Source of the DNA: Bacillus glycinifermentans
Lineage (GTDB): Bacteria > Bacillota > Bacilli > Bacillales > Bacillaceae
DNA: 64,000 nt
Direction: 5' to 3'
Assembly: GCF_001042475.2 (NCBI RefSeq)
Contig: NZ_LECW02000022.1
Location: 62,001 to 126,000, forward strand
Shown in pieces: positions 1 through 9,349 of this stretch. Each line of letters starts with the position of its first letter. The first letter of the stretch is position 1. The notes beneath the pieces are model-generated. The model was not told the DNA's origin and searched no databases. It saw only the letters and a program-made list of their open reading frames with translations. The position numbers and the translations under genes are program-made.

Positions 1-68
1 TCCTGTCGTTTTTAATAGGATAATGTTAGATTAATAGTATAAATTGACTAATGGTTGGGAGGATCATG

Positions 69-650
69 ATGAGCAATACCGAAGATTTGACAAGAGATTC
101 TTATGAAGTAAACAGTTCGACAATGGCCGTTCTTCCTCTTGATGATGGAAAAACGCCCGCCTCAAAAGTGCTTGAAACCGACAGGACATTTCGGGTCAAT
201 ATGAGACCTTTTCAAATCATAGAGAGAAGCTGCCGCTATTTCGGTTCAAGCTATGCAGGGAGAAAGGCCGGCACGTACGAAGTCATTAAAGTTTCCCATA
301 AGCCGCCGATCATGGTGGATCATTCAAACAATATTTTTCTTTTTCCCACATTCTCCTCTACAAGGCCTCAATGCGGGTGGCTTTCCCATGCGCATGTTCA
401 TGAATTCCGTGCGGCTAAGTATGACAATACGTTCGTTACGTTCGTAAACGGCGAATCGCTGGAGCTGCCGGTGTCCAGCGCGTCTTTCGAAAATCAGGTT
501 TACCGCACGGCATGGCTGAGAACGAAATTTCTCGACCGGATTGAAGGGAACGCCGCGCCGAAAAAACAGGAATTTATGCTGTATCCGAAGGAGGATCAGA
601 ACCAGCTGATCTATGAATTCATCCTCAGGGAGCTGAGAAAGCGCTATTGA
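69..650 (+). CDS. comK: Competence transcription factor ComK
   Basis: ComK is the master activator of late competence genes (DNA uptake and recombination) and binds paired AT-rich K-boxes. The product is 193 aa, against 192 aa in B. subtilis, and is intact from end to end. Recognisable conserved stretches are FGSSYAGRKAGTYEV (residues 59-73), STRPQCGW and SFENQVYRTAWLRTKF. The C-terminus ends in ILRELRKRY, like the family. An upstream in-frame ATG exists at 51, but the Shine-Dalgarno GGGAGG at 57-62 lies inside that extension and sits 6 nt before the ATG at 69, so I choose 69. Its 3' end overlaps the convergent yhjD by 7 bp. Only about 50 bp of upstream DNA is visible, so the K-boxes and other control sites are outside the window. 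Some B. licheniformis strains carry an IS-interrupted comK; this copy is not interrupted. Confidence 0.96.
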   Translation: MSNTEDLTRDSYEVNSSTMAVLPLDDGKTPASKVLETDRTFRVNMRPFQIIERSCRYFGSSYAGRKAGTYEVIKVSHKPPIMVDHSNNIFLFPTFSSTRPQCGWLSHAHVHEFRAAKYDNTFVTFVNGESLELPVSSASFENQVYRTAWLRTKFLDRIEGNAAPKKQEFMLYPKEDQNQLIYEFILRELRKRY

Positions 651-1009
651 CCGGGATCTGCCGCGAATAAATAATGCTCCAAAAGAGCGGCGACCTGGTT
701 GCGGATACGGGGGTTGAAGTAATTGTGCTCTTCCTCGTATCCTTCGTAAATGAAGCAATACATCGTAAACGCTTCGTCCCGGGATACTTCGTGAATTTTG
801 ACTTTCCGTCTGCGCAAATCGTTTTTTACATCGTATAAATCGCGCTGCGCCAGCTTCAGCGCCTGCTCGATCAGGCGCAGATAAGGATCCTTCAGCTTAA
901 ACGGGCTCTGCTGAACGATAGCGATATCCCTGTTTAAGATGCTGATGGTCATGGGAAGATAAATAGCCTTTTCAATCGTGTCCCTGACATCGGAGGGAAT
1001 TCTCGTCAT
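644..1009 (-). CDS. yhjD: YhjD family protein (function unknown)
   Basis: This 121-aa protein matches in size and position the B. subtilis YhjD protein, encoded between comK and yhjE. It has no signal peptide or membrane segment and is rich in charged residues and predicted helix. The start ATG at 1009 follows an AGGAGAAAAGCC Shine-Dalgarno region. It is transcribed convergently to comK, with stop codons overlapping by a few bases, and divergently from yhjE. The B. subtilis genes that normally lie between comK and yhjD (yhxD, yhjA, yhjB, yhjC) are absent here. Function is not known; no catalytic motif is visible. The assignment rests on synteny and length. Confidence 0.8.
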   Translation of the reverse strand: MTRIPSDVRDTIEKAIYLPMTISILNRDIAIVQQSPFKLKDPYLRLIEQALKLAQRDLYDVKNDLRRRKVKIHEVSRDEAFTMYCFIYEGYEEEHNYFNPRIRNQVAALLEHYLFAADPGQ

Positions 1010-1240
1010 GGCTTTTCTCCTCTTTTCATTTCTGTTTAGGAACGTTTGTTCTGTTTTTATTGTACACGAAAGTCCTTTCTTTTTTCAAGAACGGGAAAAA
1101 AAGACTAAAATGCGCCGGTTGTTTCAGACTAATAAAGAATCCGCGGCCGGACGTTTCTTTAAAAACCTCCGGAGCCCGATCATTTAAAGTTTCGGCTTTA
1201 ACGTGTAGAATAGAAGTAGACAACTGTATGAGGAGAATAA

Positions 1241-1852
1241 ATGTTGGAGCAATTGTTCAGTTATTTTACAGAAGAGAATCTAACACAATTTTTTCAAAGC
1301 TATCGGGCTTTTGGTCCGTTTGCCGCCATATTGCTGCCGTTCATAGAAGCGATTCTTCCGTTTTTGCCCCTCATCGTATTTATCGTCGCAAATGTGAATT
1401 CGTTCGGCTTGTGGGAGGGGTTCATTTTGACGTGGATCGGCGCTTCAGCAGGCTCAATTGCGGTCTTTCTGTTTATCCGCCATTTCGGCCAGCAAAAGGC
1501 GCTTGGTTTTATACGGAGGCATCAGTCGGTGAAAAAGCTGATGACCTGGCTGGAAAAGCGCGGCTTCGGCCCGTTGTTCCTGCTGCTTTGCTTTCCATTC
1601 ACGCCTTCGGCAGCGGTAAATGTTGTGGCGGGGCTTTCAAGGATCAGCCCTGTGCCTTTTTCGCTTGCGGTGCTTTGCGGAAAGTTTGTGATGATTTTTA
1701 TTGTCAGCTTTATCGGCCATGACCTGAAGGCGCTGTTTACGCAGCCTTTGCGAACAGCTGCTGCCATCATCGTCATTATGATTTTATGGTACGCCGGAAA
1801 GCGGCTCGAACATCGCTTGAACGTGAAATTCAGCCAGAGAGAGAATGACTAG
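1241..1852 (+). CDS. yhjE: YhjE, DedA/SNARE-associated family membrane protein
   Basis: A 203-aa integral membrane protein of the DedA/TVP38-like (SNARE-associated, VTT) superfamily. Family members help lipid or envelope homeostasis, and some flip phospholipid carriers; the role of YhjE itself is unknown. Visible features: hydrophobic segments at about residues 25-55 and 58-80, the glycine-rich GASAGSIAVFLFIRHFG stretch, then an FPFTPSAAVNVVAGLSRI re-entrant-like segment with a conserved proline and glycine, and a final C-terminal transmembrane helix. The start ATG at 1241 follows GAGGAG. It is 12 bp upstream of sipV and probably cotranscribed with it, as in B. subtilis (yhjE-sipV). Confidence 0.85.
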   Translation: MLEQLFSYFTEENLTQFFQSYRAFGPFAAILLPFIEAILPFLPLIVFIVANVNSFGLWEGFILTWIGASAGSIAVFLFIRHFGQQKALGFIRRHQSVKKLMTWLEKRGFGPLFLLLCFPFTPSAAVNVVAGLSRISPVPFSLAVLCGKFVMIFIVSFIGHDLKALFTQPLRTAAAIIVIMILWYAGKRLEHRLNVKFSQREND

Positions 1853-1864
1853 GGGGACATAAAT

Positions 1865-2380
1865 GTGAAAAAGCGCTTTTTGGTCATCGCCGCGGCACTG
1901 TTAATCGTCATTGGTATTCAGGTGAAAAACGCCGTTTTCATCGAATATAAAGTAGAAGGGGTCAGCATGAATCCGACCTATCAGGAGGGCAACACGCTTC
2001 TTATCAACCGCTTTGCCCATCATTTTCAAACGATCCACCGCTTTGACATCCTTCTGTTTAAAGGACCTGAGAAAGATGTGTTCATTAAGCGGGTCATCGG
2101 TCTTCCGGGCGAAACGCTTAAATATGTGGATGACCAGCTGTACATTAATAACAAACCGGTGAAAGAGCCTTATTTGGATGATTTAAAGGAGGTTACCGCA
2201 GGGGGCGATCTGACCGGGGATTTTACTCTGGAAGAGGTAACGGGAGAGAAAAGGGTTCCCCAGAACCATTATTTTGTCCTTGGAGACAACCGGATTCACA
2301 GCTATGACAGCCGCCATTTCGGTTTTGTCTCAGACAAGGAGATTGTCGGCATCGTCGCTGAACGGATTGATAAAAAGTAA
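1865..2380 (+). CDS. sipV: Type I signal peptidase SipV
   Basis: A membrane-anchored serine/lysine signal peptidase that removes signal peptides from exported preproteins on the outer face of the membrane. The product is 171 aa (168 in B. subtilis). One N-terminal transmembrane anchor spans about residues 5-21. The catalytic serine is Ser34 in GVSMNPTY and the general base is Lys75 in FIKRVIGLPGE; the GDNRIHSYDSRHFG box near residue 140 is also typical. The start is GTG at 1865, preceded by GGGGGAC. An out-of-frame ATG at 1863 should be ignored. It sits downstream of yhjE and converges on the secreted protease gene epr across a shared terminator. Confidence 0.95.
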   Translation: MKKRFLVIAAALLIVIGIQVKNAVFIEYKVEGVSMNPTYQEGNTLLINRFAHHFQTIHRFDILLFKGPEKDVFIKRVIGLPGETLKYVDDQLYINNKPVKEPYLDDLKEVTAGGDLTGDFTLEEVTGEKRVPQNHYFVLGDNRIHSYDSRHFGFVSDKEIVGIVAERIDKK

Positions 2381-2393
2381 TGGCCGGAAAAAA

Positions 2394-2432
2394 AACTTTA
2401 AGCCTGACATGATCATGGCTTAAAGGTTTTTT
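2394..2432. terminator. Bidirectional intrinsic terminator between sipV and epr
   Basis: An inverted repeat CTTTAAGCC (2396-2404) / GGCTTAAAG (2417-2425) is flanked by an A-run on the left and GTTTTTT on the right, so it can end transcription from sipV (+) and epr (-). Confidence 0.85.
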
Positions 2433-2437
2433 GTGCG

Positions 2438-4057
2438 TTACTTTACTTTAATCGCATTCAGCCGTTTCATCAGCTTCGTTTTCGCAGAACCGCTTGGCAG
2501 CTGGCTGACCGCTTTCTCAGCGTCTTTTAGATTTGTTTTATTTTTCTTCTTTTCAGCCTTAGTTACTTTTTCCGCCGCTTTGTCAATCGCTTTTGCCATA
2601 TATCTCTTTACATTGTCCAGCCGCTTCTGAAGATTCGTTTTTGCGATTCCGCCCGGCAGCTTGTTAATGGCCGATTGTGCTTCGCCAACGCTTTTTTCGG
2701 TTTTGTACTTTTCCGCAAGGCTGACTTTGCGTTTTGCATCCGCAAGGTTTCGCTCTGACTGAACATTGTCCAGCCGTTTTTGCAGCTCATTTTTCTCTGA
2801 TGTATCGGGAAGCTTGCCGACGAGCTTGCGTGCGGCGTCAATATCAGATTGCAGCTTTGTTTTTTCAGCGTTTTCAACGGCTTTTCTTGCCGCTGCAAGC
2901 GCTGCTGACTGTGTTTCTTTGTATTGGATGAGACCGTAGCCAAACAGCTGGTCGCGGCCGGCATCTCCTAAATCGTTGACATTTTGCTGCAATTGCTGCC
3001 TGAGCCCGGCGCTTGTTTCATTTGGATACAGTTGTTTTAAAAGCGCAAGCATGCCGGTTACGTGCGGCGTGGCTTGAGATGTGCCGCTTCCTGCAGCAAA
3101 TTGCTGGTGTAAATACGTACTGATGATTGACGTGCCGGGAGCGGAAAATTCAACTTCTGCTCCGGTGTTGGAAAAACCGGCAATCCCGTTTTCTTCATCA
3201 GTTGCGGAAACAGCGATGACGCTGCTGTAGGCGGCCGGATAATCGACAGGATGTCCGTTTCCGTCGTTTCCGCTTGCCGCAACCAGTAAGATCCCTTTTT
3301 GATAGGCTTTATCGACGGCATCATGAAGGATTTGGCTGTCGGTAGACGTGCCAAGGCTCATATTGATGACATTGACGCCATGTTCGATTGACCAGTCGAT
3401 TCCTTTGAGAATGCTTTCAAGATCGCCCGTTCCGTTTTGATCGAGTGCTTTGATTGCATACAGTTGGACACCCGGAGCAATCCCGTCGATTCCATAGTCA
3501 TTATGCTTGGCTCCGATAATCCCGGCGACATGCGTTCCGTGGCCGTTATCATCGCTGTATGAGGACGTATAACTGACCGTTGACGTGCCGCCTGAAACGG
3601 TAAGCTCATCATGGGCGGAGATTCCGGTGTCGATTACCGCGACTTTCACATTTTTCCCCGTAAGTCCGGCACTCCAGGCTTTTTCAGCCTGAATCGGCTT
3701 CAAATTCCATTGTTCAAATGAATCTGAATCTTCACCGGTTTCATCTGATAATACTTTGAATTCGGTGCTGTCGGCTGCCGTAAATGAGACGTTTTTTTCA
3801 ACGTATAGAATATCGGGATCATCTTTTAAGTCCTGTACTGTCTCTTTGTCAGCCGTAACGGCGACGGCGGGAATATGTTTGTATTGATGATCGACGGATT
3901 CGCTTTTCTCCAGCGCCGTTTCTTGTCCGCTTTTGTTTTTGTAAACGACGATGACCCCGCTTCCGTGCTGCTGGCCTTCAGCATGAACGCGGGAGGACAT
4001 GGCGAAAACTCCTAAAAACAGCATGACAGAAGCAGCGGTTTTCCATAACTTTGTCAT
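2438..4057 (-). CDS. epr: Minor extracellular serine protease Epr
   Basis: A secreted subtilisin-family (S8) protease. With the start at 4057 (ATG preceded by AAAGGAGGAG) the preproprotein is 539 aa. In order: signal peptide with hydrophobic core LWKTAASVMLFLGVFAM and cleavage near VHA, an I9-type propeptide (about 35-97), and the catalytic domain with Asp143 (AVIDTGIS), His173 (HGTHVAG) and Ser327 (GTSQATPH). The C-terminal region after about residue 385 is lysine-rich, with repeats of the form A-K-K-L...LP...K..L.KRLD. B. subtilis Epr is about 645 aa; here roughly 100 residues, several repeats, are missing. In B. subtilis the C-terminal region is dispensable for activity. An upstream ATG at 4078 precedes the ribosome binding site and is rejected. 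The location beside sipV is not the B. subtilis epr locus. Confidence 0.93.
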   Translation of the reverse strand: MTKLWKTAASVMLFLGVFAMSSRVHAEGQQHGSGVIVVYKNKSGQETALEKSESVDHQYKHIPAVAVTADKETVQDLKDDPDILYVEKNVSFTAADSTEFKVLSDETGEDSDSFEQWNLKPIQAEKAWSAGLTGKNVKVAVIDTGISAHDELTVSGGTSTVSYTSSYSDDNGHGTHVAGIIGAKHNDYGIDGIAPGVQLYAIKALDQNGTGDLESILKGIDWSIEHGVNVINMSLGTSTDSQILHDAVDKAYQKGILLVAASGNDGNGHPVDYPAAYSSVIAVSATDEENGIAGFSNTGAEVEFSAPGTSIISTYLHQQFAAGSGTSQATPHVTGMLALLKQLYPNETSAGLRQQLQQNVNDLGDAGRDQLFGYGLIQYKETQSAALAAARKAVENAEKTKLQSDIDAARKLVGKLPDTSEKNELQKRLDNVQSERNLADAKRKVSLAEKYKTEKSVGEAQSAINKLPGGIAKTNLQKRLDNVKRYMAKAIDKAAEKVTKAEKKKNKTNLKDAEKAVSQLPSGSAKTKLMKRLNAIKVK

Positions 4058-4097
4058 AAAGCTCTCCTCCTTTTTCATTTTACGGCGTTCGCTCTAT

Positions 4098-4122
4098 ATA
4101 TCGGTAAAAAGACCTTCGTTTC
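4098..4122 (-). promoter_or_regulatory. Possible SigD -10 element upstream of epr
   Basis: On the minus strand ACCGATAT (4098-4105) matches the SigD -10 GCCGATAT at 7 of 8 positions, about 40 bp before the epr start. The -35 TAAA is poorly matched (a GAAA lies 13 nt upstream rather than the usual 15). SigD control of epr is reported in B. subtilis; here it is inference. Confidence 0.4.
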
Positions 4123-4775
4123 AAAGAGAAAAGAGGATTGAAAATTCGAAGAATAAAACGGTTGTAAATTTTCAGATATAAAATATGATCAATTTCGCAC
4201 CAGGATTTACAAAGTTTTTGCAGCGGTGACCCCGTTCATATTATTGGCATGAAGCGGAGAAGGAAGTGAGGTCTGGCCGGCTATGCTGTGCAGCATATGT
4301 TTGATTGGTCAGTTGTTTTTAAGATGAATGGGCCGGCAAGAACCATACGTACATCAGGAAAAGGCCTATGTATAATGACTTGATTCAAGCGGCTCAGGCG
4401 AAAGCGGCGGGCGGACTGATAGATATACAATTCGGGATCGCGGAATTAAGATTCCAGCAGCGTCTGTCAAACGGCATTGGCTGCAATCATGCTGGATAAA
4501 TGGGTGCCGACCGTCTGGAGGAAAATGCATTTGTGAAACAAAACACCGGCTAAAAAAGAACTGAGCTGCAGCTCTTCGGGCGGAAACGGGAAAGTTCTGC
4601 CTGACCGGGCATCCTGCTATTACACCGATGTTTACGGCCTCGATCGGAAACGTCCCTGCTGTAAAAGGACGTTTTTTTGTGACAATGAGAAAATAGACCT
4701 AGTTCTATAGGTGTAATAAAAGGTAAGATATAGTATGATATAAAAATATAGCATTCAGGAAGAAAGGAGTTCTCC
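4123..4775 (+). other. Gene-poor gap between epr and rap; possible decayed coding sequence
   Basis: About 650 bp without a convincing gene. Between about 4220 and 4540 the plus strand has short open stretches interrupted by stops; one (4323-4499) reads as an alanine- and glutamine-rich stretch containing NDLIQAAQAKAAGG. This looks like a disrupted reading frame, but I cannot assign it to a family. The last 90 bp (4686-4775) should hold the rap promoter and the AAGAAAGGAG ribosome binding site. Confidence 0.3.
4648..4679 (+). terminator. Intrinsic terminator upstream of rap
   Basis: The inverted repeat AAACGTCC (4648-4655) / GGACGTTT (4667-4674) is followed by a T-run. It faces plus, so it would end a transcript from the otherwise empty gap, which suggests a lost gene or small RNA upstream. 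Confidence 0.65.
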
Positions 4776-5837
4776 ATGAATAAGATTCCCGCGGAGGAAG
4801 CAGCCAACATTCTGAACTCATGGTACCGGGCCATCGAGGAAAACGATACAGAACAGTCGGTACGATTATTTAAACAAGCCAAGCCATTAATAAAGGAAAT
4901 GGAAGAAAGCGAAGCGTTCCTCACCTATTACGCACTTCTAGAAGAAATGCATAACGGCATGCCGGACGACAATAGAGGGGAAGGATATGGCGACTCACAC
5001 TTGATTTCGTATTATTTTCACCTTTTTTCCGGAGCATACGAAAGCTATAAGAAAAATGATCAGCAGGCGATCGGCTTTTACAAAACGGCCGAAAAAAAAC
5101 TTGCCCATGTGGACGATCCGATAGAAGCCGCGCGATTTCACGAAAAAATCGGCAAATTGTATTATGACTTAGGAGAAAACTTGATGTCGCTGAGCCACAC
5201 AAGACAAGCGATGGAGATTTTCCAGGATCATGGCGGTTACGCTATGAATCTTGTCTCGGTCTACATGACGATGGCGGACAATTATACTGAGATGGGAAAA
5301 TATAAAGAAGCGGAACAATTTTTGGCTGAAGCAGTCAAAACAGCGAGGGCTGCAGGTGACCATGTCAAGGAGGCGCACGCCTTCCATCACTACGGCCTTC
5401 TTTATTCGGCCATGGACAAGCCGGAAGAGAGCATTACATATTTGGAAAAAGCCTTGAAAGATAAAGCATACGCCGCATCAGACCACTACTTTCAATCCGT
5501 TTATTTATTGATAAAGGAGCTTTTCAAAACCGGCGGGCACGACCGGGCGATCGTTTACTATACGGAAGGGAAAGAAAGGTCACGAGAGGCTTGTAATGAC
5601 ATATTTGACGCGAAAGTCGATGTCCTATACTCCGTCTATCATGAAAAAGCGTTTGACGATTGCAAAAAAAGCCTTGCCGCCTTATTGAAACGAAAGCAAT
5701 ATGACAGCGTGCGGGAACTTTCGCTCATAGCGGCCAATGTCTACAGCAAAAAGGCGCTTTATAAAGAAGCCGCGCATTTTTTCCTTGAAGCGATTCAGAC
5801 GGAGGAGATGATGAAAAAAGCGGCGGTAATGCAATGA
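4776..5837 (+). CDS. Rap-family response regulator aspartate phosphatase, no phr partner
   Basis: A 353-aa protein of the Rap family (usual length 350-390). Rap proteins dephosphorylate Spo0F~P or block response regulators such as ComA, and are inhibited by Phr pentapeptides. Visible features: an N-terminal three-helix bundle (residues 1-75) with FLTYYALLEEMHNG, then tetratricopeptide repeats (about 95-345) with typical units such as AARFHEKIGKLYYDLGE and EAHAFHHYGLLYSAM. The start ATG follows AAGAAAGGAG. Most rap genes are followed by a small phr gene overlapping their end. Here the only overlapping frame (ATG at 5834) is 22 codons, lacks a signal peptide and runs into the terminator, so no phr is present. 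The target (Spo0F or ComA) cannot be told from sequence. Confidence 0.88.
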   Translation: MNKIPAEEAANILNSWYRAIEENDTEQSVRLFKQAKPLIKEMEESEAFLTYYALLEEMHNGMPDDNRGEGYGDSHLISYYFHLFSGAYESYKKNDQQAIGFYKTAEKKLAHVDDPIEAARFHEKIGKLYYDLGENLMSLSHTRQAMEIFQDHGGYAMNLVSVYMTMADNYTEMGKYKEAEQFLAEAVKTARAAGDHVKEAHAFHHYGLLYSAMDKPEESITYLEKALKDKAYAASDHYFQSVYLLIKELFKTGGHDRAIVYYTEGKERSREACNDIFDAKVDVLYSVYHEKAFDDCKKSLAALLKRKQYDSVRELSLIAANVYSKKALYKEAAHFFLEAIQTEEMMKKAAVMQ

Positions 5838-5862
5838 AAAGCTGCTACTTCGGATCAGCGGC

Positions 5863-5896
5863 AAAAAAGCATTTGGATTTGACCAAATGCTTTTTT
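5863..5896 (+). terminator. Intrinsic terminator after rap
   Basis: A perfect inverted repeat GCATTTGG (5869-5876) / CCAAATGC (5883-5890) with flanking A-run and T-run lies 25 bp after the rap stop. Confidence 0.9.
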
Positions 5897-5919
5897 ATTT
5901 AAATCGAAATATTTTAATA

Positions 5920-5948
5920 TTGAAAACATTCTTTCTGTTTGTTAAGAT
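5920..5948 (+). promoter_or_regulatory. SigA promoter of msmR
   Basis: TTGAAA (5920-5925) and TAAGAT (5943-5948) are separated by 17 bp, 54 bp upstream of msmR. Immediately downstream an 11-nt direct repeat (TTTAGTAAACA at 5952-5962, TTTAGTGAAAT at 5963-5973) overlaps the expected transcription start and may be an operator. Confidence 0.55.
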
Positions 5949-5980
5949 GTCTTTAGTAAACATTTAGTGAAATTGGATGA

Positions 5981-7045
<1,065 letters not shown>

Positions 7046-7101
7046 AATCCTCAGGCCGCAGTTATGAAGGAGGTGATTACTAAATTTCAGTAAACCAAAA
7101 A

Positions 7102-7115
7102 TGAAAGCGCTTTTT
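7102..7115 (+). promoter_or_regulatory. Catabolite-responsive element (CcpA cre) before msmE
   Basis: TGAAAGCGCTTTTT agrees with the cre consensus TGWAARCGYTWNCW except at the second-last base. It lies in the msmR-msmE gap, 35 bp before the msmE start, where CcpA-HPr(Ser-P) could block transcription of the sugar genes when glucose is present. Confidence 0.6.
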
Positions 7116-7150
7116 TGGAATCTGAATCATAAGGAATGAGGTGAAGCTTG

Positions 7151-8407
7151 ATGAAAAAATTAATGTTTTCTTTTATTTTCCTCGTTTTGCTGGCCGGTAC
7201 GGCAGCAGGCTGCTCGGGAAGAAGCGCAGGACAGCAGAATGGCGGGGTCACGCTGACGCTGTTTTCAACAATGACCAATGACAATGAAAAAAAAGCGCTC
7301 AGAAGCGTGGCCGATGATTTTGAAAAAGAAAATGAAGGCATCAAGATCGATATCAACTTTCCCGGCGCAGACTATGAAAATATGCTTCGCGTAAAGATGG
7401 CGGCAAACGATATGCCTGATTTATTCGATACTCACGGCTGGGCGAAAATCCGCTACGGAGAATATGCTGCCGATTTGAAGGATATGAATTGGACGAAACA
7501 TCTTGACCCCGGCCTGAAACCGATTTTGAAAGATGAAACGGGGAAAGTATACGCATATCCGTTCAACCAGGCAAAGGACGGAATCACCTACAACGCCGGC
7601 CTCTTAAAGAAATATCATATCAAGCCGCCCGAGACGCTGGACGAACTGATGAAGGCGCTTGTGACGATCAAAGAAAAAAGCAGCGGCAGCGTGATCCCGT
7701 TTTGGTTTGCCGGTTCAGACAAGGGTTCACTGGCACAGTTTTATGATCAGCTTGCCACCCCTCTTCTAATCACAGATGAAAAGCACAATGAAAAAGAAGC
7801 GCTTGTGAAAGGGACATTTGATTGGTCCGAATATGCGCGTTTGGCCAAGGTCTTTAAAGAAATGCAGGAGAAACAACTCATTAACGAAGATATTTTGACG
7901 GCGAAACCCTCCCAGCTTGTCGAATTAATGGCTCAAGGGAAAATCGGCTTTACCCTCTCGACTACCTCGATCGGCCCTGATACGAAAGAAGTCAATCCGG
8001 ATATACAGCTTGGCATCATTCCGACACCCGCCATTCATAAAGGAGACAAACCGAGCTGGATTGGAGGAGAGCGTCATACAATCGCTGTCTGGAAAGATTC
8101 AGAACACTTGAAGGAAGCAAAACGGTTTATCGAATTTGCCGCACAGCCAAAAAATGCGAAAAAGATCGCTGAAGCCACTTCATTTCCTCAAGCATTGACC
8201 AACACCAAGGCTGACAACTACTATTCTAAGTTTTACGAACAATATCGGGATATGAAAATCGAGCCCTACTTTGACCGCGTTTATTTGCCGAGCGGGATGT
8301 GGGACGTCATGGGGACGACAGGGCAGGAGCTGCTTGCCGGCACACTAACGCCGAAGCAGGTTTCAGAAAAAATAAAAGACGAATACATCAGGCTGAAAGG
8401 CCAATAA
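7151..8407 (+). CDS. msmE: MsmE, extracellular alpha-galactoside-binding lipoprotein
   Basis: The solute-binding component of a carbohydrate ABC importer, anchored as a lipoprotein on the outer membrane face. The product is 418 aa. The signal peptide is followed by lipobox LAGTAAGC, with the lipidated cysteine at about residue 21. The mature part is a family-1 extracellular binding protein with LTLFSTMTNDNEKKA and a tryptophan-rich ligand region. A TTG codon at 7148 is in frame, but ATG 7151 has the better spacing to GAGGTGAAG. It is followed 15 bp later by amyD. No ATPase gene is in the cluster; MsmX encoded elsewhere is the known shared ATPase in B. subtilis. Confidence 0.9.
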   Translation: MKKLMFSFIFLVLLAGTAAGCSGRSAGQQNGGVTLTLFSTMTNDNEKKALRSVADDFEKENEGIKIDINFPGADYENMLRVKMAANDMPDLFDTHGWAKIRYGEYAADLKDMNWTKHLDPGLKPILKDETGKVYAYPFNQAKDGITYNAGLLKKYHIKPPETLDELMKALVTIKEKSSGSVIPFWFAGSDKGSLAQFYDQLATPLLITDEKHNEKEALVKGTFDWSEYARLAKVFKEMQEKQLINEDILTAKPSQLVELMAQGKIGFTLSTTSIGPDTKEVNPDIQLGIIPTPAIHKGDKPSWIGGERHTIAVWKDSEHLKEAKRFIEFAAQPKNAKKIAEATSFPQALTNTKADNYYSKFYEQYRDMKIEPYFDRVYLPSGMWDVMGTTGQELLAGTLTPKQVSEKIKDEYIRLKGQ

Positions 8408-8422
8408 AAAGAAGGTGAAGAG

Positions 8423-9349
8423 ATGAGCGAATTAGCAAAAGAAAGAAGCCTTGCCGTTCTAAGAAAAAGCAGAAGGCCGTCATGGAAGAAAAGCGCCTCG
8501 CTCTGGTGGATGTATCTTCCGGCTCTTTTCCTTGTCTCAGTGTTTATCATCTATCCGTTCGCAAACGGGATCAAAATCACGTTTACGAATTGGAACGGCT
8601 TTTCCCAATCGCACGAATGGGTGGGGGTTAGCCAATATAAACGGATGCTCGCCGATCCGGCTACATGGCTTGTTGTCAAAAACACCCTCTTGTACGGGCT
8701 GGGCAGTACGATTTTGCAAAATATGGTCGGGCTTCTTTATGCCCTGCTGCTGTTTCAAAGCGTCAAAATGAAAGCTGTAATGAGAACGGTCGTCTACTTG
8801 CCGGTAATTATCAGCCCGCTCATTATGGGATATATCTGGTATTTTTTCTTTTCTTATGAAGGCGGCGCATTGAATGATGTGATGAAGCTGTTTGGCGCCG
8901 GCCCGGTAAACGTGTTAAGCAGCCCGGAAATCAACCCGTGGATTATCGTTTTCGTTAATTCGTATCAATTCGTGGGCATTGCAATGGTGATCTATTTGGC
9001 AGGACTGGGAAGCATTCCGCAAGACTTTTACGAAGCAGCTGAAATCGACGGGGCCAGCGCTTTTCAGCAGTTTTGGAAGATTACGCTTCCGCTTTTGATG
9101 CCCTCGGTGACGATCAACATGGTGATCAATATCATCGGCGGATTAAAGCTGTTCGATGTCATTCTGGCGCTGACGGGCGGCGGTCCGGGCAATGCTTCAC
9201 AATCAATGTCGACGTTTATGTATGATTTGTATTTTAAGAGGCAGGATGCGGGATATGCGGCGACACAGGGCGTCTTCATGGCGGTAATGATCCTTGTGAT
9301 CAGCTTTTCGGCTCTCATCTATTTTAAACGCAAGGAGGTGGAAGCGTAG
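8423..9349 (+). CDS. amyD: AmyD, sugar ABC transporter permease
   Basis: A 308-aa inner-membrane permease of the MalF type that pairs with AmyC. It has about six transmembrane helices, the first at about residues 30-50 ([16 protein letters not shown]). The cytoplasmic EAA loop that contacts the ATPase is visible as [21 protein letters not shown]. The length agrees with B. subtilis AmyD. The start ATG follows AAGAAGGTGAAGAG. The stop codon abuts the amyC start, so translation is probably coupled. Confidence 0.9.
   Translation: MSELAKERSLAVLRKSRRPSWKKSASLWWMYLPALFLVSVFIIYPFANGIKITFTNWNGFSQSHEWVGVSQYKRMLADPATWLVVKNTLLYGLGSTILQNMVGLLYALLLFQSVKMKAVMRTVVYLPVIISPLIMGYIWYFFFSYEGGALNDVMKLFGAGPVNVLSSPEINPWIIVFVNSYQFVGIAMVIYLAGLGSIPQDFYEAAEIDGASAFQQFWKITLPLLMPSVTINMVINIIGGLKLFDVILALTGGGPGNASQSMSTFMYDLYFKRQDAGYAATQGVFMAVMILVISFSALIYFKRKEVEA

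Noticed and set aside
5834-5902. 22-codon ORF overlapping the rap stop, a possible phr
   Set aside because: No signal peptide or Phr-like C-terminus; it reads straight through the terminator stem.
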